A DNA stretch of 64,000 bases from Rubricoccus marinus (GTDB lineage: Bacteria > Bacteroidota > Rhodothermia > Rhodothermales > Rubricoccaceae): positions 1,335,828 to 1,399,827 of the forward strand of contig NZ_MQWB01000001.1 in the NCBI RefSeq assembly GCF_002257665.1, written 5' to 3'. Within the stretch, counting starts at the first letter, position 1, and every line of letters begins with the position of its first letter. Shown piece by piece: positions 59,855 to 64,000 of this stretch. The translations under genes and the position numbers were made by a program. A model generated the notes under the pieces. The model searched no databases and had not been told where the DNA came from. It saw only the letters and a list, made by a program, of their open reading frames with translations.

Positions 59855-60988
59855 CTAGCCTCCCGCGCCGACGCGGCGCGCGTACGCCCACGCCGCCTCC
59901 ACCATCTCCACCGGCACGCCATCGGCCACGCGGCCTGCGCCGATGTCGTCCAGCACGATAAAGCGGAGGCCCGCCGCCGCCCGCTTCTTGTCGGACTGCA
60001 TCGCGACCATGAGCTCGGGCGTCTCCAGCCCGTCCAGCGTGGTGCGGATGCGGAGGTCCCGGACCAGCGCGTCAGCCTCGGCGAACGGCGCCGGGAGGTC
60101 CGCCTCTGGCGCCAGAGGCGAGCCGGCTTTGAGCGATGCCGAGAGGTGCAGCGCGGCGCGCATGCCGAGCGCGACCGCCTCGCCGTGCAGGATTCGCCCG
60201 TAGCCCGCCACCTTCTCGATGGCGTGACCGAACGTGTGGCCGAAGTTGAGAAGCGCCCGCCGCCCGGCCTCGCGCTCATCGCCGCTCACGATGGTGGCTT
60301 TGACCGCCGCCGCGTCGCGCAGGAGTTCTGGCGCGATGGGGTCCCGCAGGCCCATCAACGATCCCAGGTCGCGCTGCAGCCGCGTCGCCAGAGGCCGGTC
60401 GGCGACGAGCCCGTGCTTGATGATCTCTGCGCACCCGGCGCGCACTTCGGAGCGGAACAGCGTTCGCAAGAGGCCCCAGTCGCTCACGACGAGCCGCGGC
60501 GGGTAGAACGCCCCGATCAGGTTTTTGCCGACCCCGTGGTTAATGCCCGTCTTGCCACCCAGCGCGCTGTCCACCTGCGCCACCACCGTTGTCGGGATCT
60601 GCACGAGCGGGAGGCCGCGGAGCAGCGTTGCCGCCGCGAACCCCGCGAGGTCCCCCACGACGCCGCCGCCGAGCGCGAAGACCGGCGTCTGGCGCGTGAT
60701 CCCCACGCCCAGCGCCCAGTCCATGACCAAGCTGTACGTGTCCATCGACTTCGACGCCTCGCCGGGCGCGACCACGAGCGGCCGCGGCTTCCAGCTTCTG
60801 GCGCCGAACGCCTCCATCAACTCGCCCAAGTGGAGATCCGCGACGTGCTCGTCCGTGACGACAAGCGCCGGTCCAGGGTCCAGGCCGGCGCGCTCCGCCA
60901 GCTCAGGCACCTTCGCCAGAGGCTCGAAGCGGACGGCGTAGGCGGTGCCGCCGGCGGTAGGGATGCGGAGAGGGCGGAGGTCAGGCAT
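59855..60988 (-). CDS. aroB: 3-Dehydroquinate synthase
   Basis: A 377-residue NAD- and Zn/Co-dependent enzyme for the second step of the shikimate pathway. GGGVVGDLAGFAAATLLRGLPLVQIPTTVVAQVDSALGGKTGINHGVGKNLIGAFYPP is the nucleotide and substrate region; EIIKHGLVADR, LLNFGHTFGHAIE and HGEAVALGM provide the metal ligands (Glu and two His). Full length and continuous. ATG 60988, with a TAGCTTGAGG box one base upstream. A perfect repeat pair inside the gene (near 60103) is read SPLAPEA. Confidence 0.95.
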   Translation of the reverse strand: MPDLRPLRIPTAGGTAYAVRFEPLAKVPELAERAGLDPGPALVVTDEHVADLHLGELMEAFGARSWKPRPLVVAPGEASKSMDTYSLVMDWALGVGITRQTPVFALGGGVVGDLAGFAAATLLRGLPLVQIPTTVVAQVDSALGGKTGINHGVGKNLIGAFYPPRLVVSDWGLLRTLFRSEVRAGCAEIIKHGLVADRPLATRLQRDLGSLMGLRDPIAPELLRDAAAVKATIVSGDEREAGRRALLNFGHTFGHAIEKVAGYGRILHGEAVALGMRAALHLSASLKAGSPLAPEADLPAPFAEADALVRDLRIRTTLDGLETPELMVAMQSDKKRAAAGLRFIVLDDIGAGRVADGVPVEMVEAAWAYARRVGAGG

Positions 60989-60989
60989 G

Positions 60990-60999
60990 CCTCAAGCTA
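60990..60999 (-). promoter_or_regulatory. TAGCTT box abutting the aroB start
   Basis: On the minus strand TAGCTTGAGG, then C, then the ATG at 60988. Identical to the rpiA box; implies a leaderless or near-leaderless aroB mRNA if it is the promoter. Confidence 0.5.
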
Positions 61000-61027
61000 C
61001 CGGCACGCGCCCCCAGAGCGGAAGGGT

Positions 61028-61047
61028 GGCCTCTGGCGCCAGAGGCC
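61028..61047. repeat. Head-to-head pair of the repeat at the DUF4249 stop
   Basis: GGCCTCTGGCGCCAGAGGCC, a perfect 20-base palindrome overlapping the last base of the DUF4249 stop codon and lying about 30 bases before the aroB promoter box. Confidence 0.75.
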
Positions 61048-62018
61048 TAGCGCGCCGCGAGAGCCGGCGGAGGCGGGTCCGGCAGCGCGATCCGCACGGA
61101 CGTAAACGCGCCGACGACGCCGTACCCGCCGTCCACGTTGGAGTACAACGGCGAGGGCTCGGCAAAGGGGTTGCTCTCGTTGTCGATCTGCTGGCGGCGC
61201 GAGGCCTGGTACCGCGCAAACGGTTCGCTCACCCGCCCAACGGCGACGGCGAATGACCGTGTGGCGAACTCGTCGGCATAGGTGTCGAAGTCTAACTCGA
61301 ACTCCTGCCGCCGGTCGCGGAACAGAGCGTCGCGGAACACCACCTCGCGGTAGTACTCCGCATCAGTCTCCACGCCCACATCTATGTCCAGGAACTCGTA
61401 CCCGCGGCGGAAGGAGGGGGTGACGCTTGTGAACCGGTACGTGTACTCGTTGATGTAGCCCTCTTGGTAGTCCTCCCGCAAGAGGAGCGCCAGTTCGTAG
61501 ATGTCGTCGCCGGGCGGGTCCACGAGCCCCACGCGCAGGCGCCTCGAGTTGTAGCCCCCCTCATCGTAGTACGTCCACTCGTCGCTCACCACCTCGGCCT
61601 CTGGCGCCAGCGGGATGGTCGTTTCCGAAGACGCCAGCGGGAGACCTGGAGCCGTAATCTCGATGCGGTACGTCCGCCCAGCCTCTGGCGTCGCCCCGGT
61701 GGGGGAGACGTACACCGACGGCTGGATGGAATACGTCGGCTCCCCCTCAGGGCGCGCGGTCTGAAGCACGAGTGTTTCTACCACCGCTCCGCCTTCGTGG
61801 ATTGTGACCGTCGCGTCTGGCACCTCGTACGAGCGGTTGCTTCCTAGCGGGAGCGACTTGGCCACCGAGACGGTCCACGTGGAGTCCGGCGTGGGAAAAG
61901 CGTACACCACCAGCGCCTCTTCGAAGGGAGGCGGGTCGATGCCCACAGAGGTCTCGAACTCGCAGCCCGCCAGAAGCGCGAGCATCAGCGCCAGAGGCGC
62001 GAAGTGGGAGAGGCGCAT
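61047..62018 (-). CDS. DUF4249-family lipoprotein
   Basis: A 323-residue surface lipoprotein. Signal and lipobox: LALMLALLAGCEFETSV. A beta-sandwich begins FEEALVVYAFPTPDSTWTVSVAKSLPL, then VPDATVTIHEGG and YRIEITAPGLP, the DUF4249 order I know from Bacteroidota, where the gene follows a TonB-dependent receptor. The protein probably works with that receptor at the cell surface. ATG 62018 shares its first base with the receptor's TGA (TGATG). Confidence 0.83.
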   Translation of the reverse strand: MRLSHFAPLALMLALLAGCEFETSVGIDPPPFEEALVVYAFPTPDSTWTVSVAKSLPLGSNRSYEVPDATVTIHEGGAVVETLVLQTARPEGEPTYSIQPSVYVSPTGATPEAGRTYRIEITAPGLPLASSETTIPLAPEAEVVSDEWTYYDEGGYNSRRLRVGLVDPPGDDIYELALLLREDYQEGYINEYTYRFTSVTPSFRRGYEFLDIDVGVETDAEYYREVVFRDALFRDRRQEFELDFDTYADEFATRSFAVAVGRVSEPFARYQASRRQQIDNESNPFAEPSPLYSNVDGGYGVVGAFTSVRIALPDPPPPALAAR

Positions 62019-64000
62019 CAAAACTGGAACTGGTACGAGATGGAAGGCACCGCCTGAAACACGCTGTAGCCCCGAAGCGAGAGGCCTTCTGACTGGTCAT
62101 CCGCCGTCTCGGCGGTTACGAAAAAGGGGTTCTTGCGCGCGTATACGTTGTACACGCCCAGCACGAGCGCGTGCTCGCCCCACCACGTTCGCCCGTTCCA
62201 CGTCATCCCGAGGTCCATCCGGTGGTAGGCGGGCAAGCGCGAGCTGTTGCGTGAGGCGTAGGTGTAGCCCTCGCCGAAAAAGCGACCCTGGTTGGCAAGG
62301 GTCTCGCGCACGGCCGTTGTGTACGTGGCGGGCAAACGGCCAGTTGGCGCGGTAAAGCCGCTGCCGGTCCCGTACACCCACGTCATCGCGAGGGTGATGC
62401 CTTTGGTGGCTTGGTGCTGGACCGTGAAGCCGATATCGTGGCGGCGGTCGTACTTGAACGGGAACGTCTCGCCGCGGTTGAGCTCGGGGAAGGTCCGGTC
62501 CGTCTTGGCGAAGGTGTAGCCCAGCCATCCCGTGGTGCGCCCGGCATCGCGCCGGACGAGAACCTCCAGGCCCACCGAGCGTCCCGTGCCGGTTGTGACG
62601 GCGGCTTCCCAGTCGCTCGCGGCGGCGCCCAGGAAGCTCGTGCCCTCTCGGTACTCGATCAGGCCGTCCATCTCTTTCCAGTACACCTCGCTCTCCACGC
62701 TCCAGTCCCCGAACGTCCGCGAGACGCCAGAGGCCACCTGCCACGAGGACTGCGCGGGCACCCGGTCCGTTGCGGGCACCCAGAGGTCGGTCGGGAGCCC
62801 GATGCCGCTGTTGGTCAGCAGGTGCACGTACTGCCGCATCTTCGCGTAGCTGGCCTTTACCGACGTGCGGCGTCCAAGCTTGTAGCGCGCCGCCAGCCGC
62901 GGCTCCAGCGACGAGAACGTGCGGCCGTCCACGGAGAATAGCGAGGCATGCAAGCCCAGGTTGACGCGCAGCGCGTCCGAGATCCGCCAGTCGTCCTCGC
63001 TATACGCCTGGAACTCCAGCGCGCTCACGGGCGCCGAGGGCGCCAGAAGCGTGTCCAGCGAGGCGAGGCCTGGCTCTTCCAACTGCACCTGCACCGCGCC
63101 GGGGCGGTAGCGGTGGTGCGTCACCCCGAGGCCGCTCAGGACCGCGTGCTGCGGCGTCGGTGACCACTCCACGTCGCCTCTGGCGGAGAAATCCCGGATG
63201 CCTGAGCGGTAGTTGAGCCCGAACGAGGACGGCTCCGTGCCCGGCCTCTGGCGCTCCTCGAAGCCGGCGCCGAGGTCGAACGCGTAGTCGCTCGCCAGAA
63301 GCGTGGTGTTGAGGAACAGCTTGGGAGAAAGGACGCGCGTGTACCGGAGCGTTCCAGTCCGGTTGCCCCAGTCCATGGTGTTCTTGTTGCGGTCGCCGCC
63401 GTCCTCGTAGTCCGCGAAAAAGCGGTCGTTGCCGCCGTAGAACGAGCCGAAGATGCGGTCCTTGGGCGAGAGCGTCGCGTTGGCCTTCGCGTTGAGGTCC
63501 CAGAAGTAGTAGCCCGCGTCCTGCCCATCAGGGATGAACGGCCGCGCGAGCAAGTCGGCGTAGGTCCGCCGTCCGGAGATGATGAACGAGGCTTTGTCTT
63601 GGACGATCGGCGCCTCAATCGTCAGCCGGCTCGCGATGATGCCGATCGAGCCCTGGCCCGTCACCTCACGCTGGTTGCCCTCGCGCATCCGCATGTCCAC
63701 GACTGACGAGAGCCGCCCGCCGTATCGCGCTGGAAACCCACCTTTGACGAGCTCCACATTGGAGAGCGCGTCGCCGTTGAAGACTGAGAAGAAGCCAAAC
63801 AGGTGGTTCGCGTTGTAGATCGGCGCGCCGTCCAGCAGCAGCAGGTTCTGGTCCGGCCCACCGCCGCGGACATAGAACCCGCTCGTGCCCTCCGTTCCGC
63901 CTTGGACCCCCGGCAGGAGTTGAAGCGCTTTGAGCACGTCGGCTTCGCCCAGGAGGACGGGGATCTTCTTGAGGTCCGCCGCCGCGATCGTTACGGTCCC
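62018..64000 (-). CDS. TonB-dependent receptor (N-terminus outside window)
   Basis: Open to the right edge; at least 660 residues are visible. TVTIAAADLKKIPVLLGEADVLKALQLLPGVQ and GFYVRGGGPDQNLLLLDGAPIYNANHLFGFFSVFNGDALSNVELVKGGFPARYGGRLSSVVDMRMREGN are the plug domain of the carboxypeptidase-regulatory/plug type. The rest is the outer-membrane barrel, ending FQAVPSISYQFQF with a terminal Phe. The N-terminal signal and CarboxypepD-like domain must lie beyond 64000. The ligand is unknown. Several CCTCTGGCG copies occur in barrel loops. It is coupled to the DUF4249 lipoprotein. Confidence 0.92.
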   Translation of the reverse strand, partial: GTVTIAAADLKKIPVLLGEADVLKALQLLPGVQGGTEGTSGFYVRGGGPDQNLLLLDGAPIYNANHLFGFFSVFNGDALSNVELVKGGFPARYGGRLSSVVDMRMREGNQREVTGQGSIGIIASRLTIEAPIVQDKASFIISGRRTYADLLARPFIPDGQDAGYYFWDLNAKANATLSPKDRIFGSFYGGNDRFFADYEDGGDRNKNTMDWGNRTGTLRYTRVLSPKLFLNTTLLASDYAFDLGAGFEERQRPGTEPSSFGLNYRSGIRDFSARGDVEWSPTPQHAVLSGLGVTHHRYRPGAVQVQLEEPGLASLDTLLAPSAPVSALEFQAYSEDDWRISDALRVNLGLHASLFSVDGRTFSSLEPRLAARYKLGRRTSVKASYAKMRQYVHLLTNSGIGLPTDLWVPATDRVPAQSSWQVASGVSRTFGDWSVESEVYWKEMDGLIEYREGTSFLGAAASDWEAAVTTGTGRSVGLEVLVRRDAGRTTGWLGYTFAKTDRTFPELNRGETFPFKYDRRHDIGFTVQHQATKGITLAMTWVYGTGSGFTAPTGRLPATYTTAVRETLANQGRFFGEGYTYASRNSSRLPAYHRMDLGMTWNGRTWWGEHALVLGVYNVYARKNPFFVTAETADDQSEGLSLRGYSVFQAVPSISYQFQF

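Overview
The window looks like chromosomal DNA of a high-G+C marine-type member of the Bacteroidota/Rhodothermota, possibly Rubricoccaceae-like. This is inferred from family content: a TonB-dependent receptor with a DUF4249 lipoprotein, a PorV-like outer-membrane protein, DUF4293, a mS38/COX24-type small basic protein, TonB paralogues, weak Shine-Dalgarno signals and TAnnTTTG-like promoter boxes. No phage, insertion sequence, CRISPR array, rRNA or tRNA was seen. One stable RNA is present, tmRNA (ssrA).

Layout. 1-4.5 kb: a cut-off EEP phosphatase/nuclease, isocitrate dehydrogenase, DUF4293, a DMT exporter and a convergent GT2. 4.8-12 kb: RecQ, a TANGO2/NRDE protein, an SpmB/SpmA-type pair, a tiny secreted peptide and UvrC. 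12-19 kb: a beta-barrel protein, an acetyltransferase and lipoprotein, a methylmalonyl-CoA epimerase/hydrolase fusion, a zinc/iron exporter, a CoA-disulfide-reductase-like enzyme and an atypical lower-GC island. 19-26.5 kb: RsmB, DinB, a dispersed repeat, PorV-like, TonB-like, DUF2156 and a Wzi-type protein. 26.5-37.4 kb: a long co-directional surface-glycan region (polyprenyl sugar transferase, glycosyltransferases, UDP-galactopyranose mutase, a GH-A-like hydrolase, then GT2, acyl-CoA dehydrogenase, PIG-L deacetylase and methyltransferase), ending in a histidine kinase that faces a response regulator. 38-45 kb: fused 2-oxoacid dehydrogenase E1, ssrA, COX24-like protein, YtxH, YaaA and uridine kinase. 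44-57 kb: CoaX/BirA/lipoprotein, inositol phosphatase, receiver, DUF5989, two ABC permeases, RpiA, two TonBs, VanZ, NAD(P)HX repair, MscS and FolD. 57-64 kb: Asd, an acetyltransferase, a YefM/YoeB-type pair, a second copy of the repeat, AroB, a DUF4249 lipoprotein and a TonB-dependent receptor that runs off the right edge.

Genes are packed tightly, often with ATGA, GTGA or TGATG stop/start overlaps, so most blocks read as translationally coupled operons.

The strongest unexplained signal is sequence-wide. The 9-mer CCTCTGGCG and its complement CGCCAGAGG are massively iterated; a hand count gives 22 exact copies in the first 5.04 kb, in both orientations. They occur inside genes, where they are read as PLA, ASG, PEA, ARG, LWR or RQR. 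Between genes they form head-to-head pairs (core GGCGCC) that look like hairpins. They gather in protein tails and linkers and are absent from conserved cores such as icd. The pattern resembles DNA-uptake sequences or the cyanobacterial HIP1 repeat. A second genome-scale signal is a recurring TAGCTT(G/C)nGG box just ahead of many start codons, suggesting promoters that give leaderless or very short-leader mRNAs.
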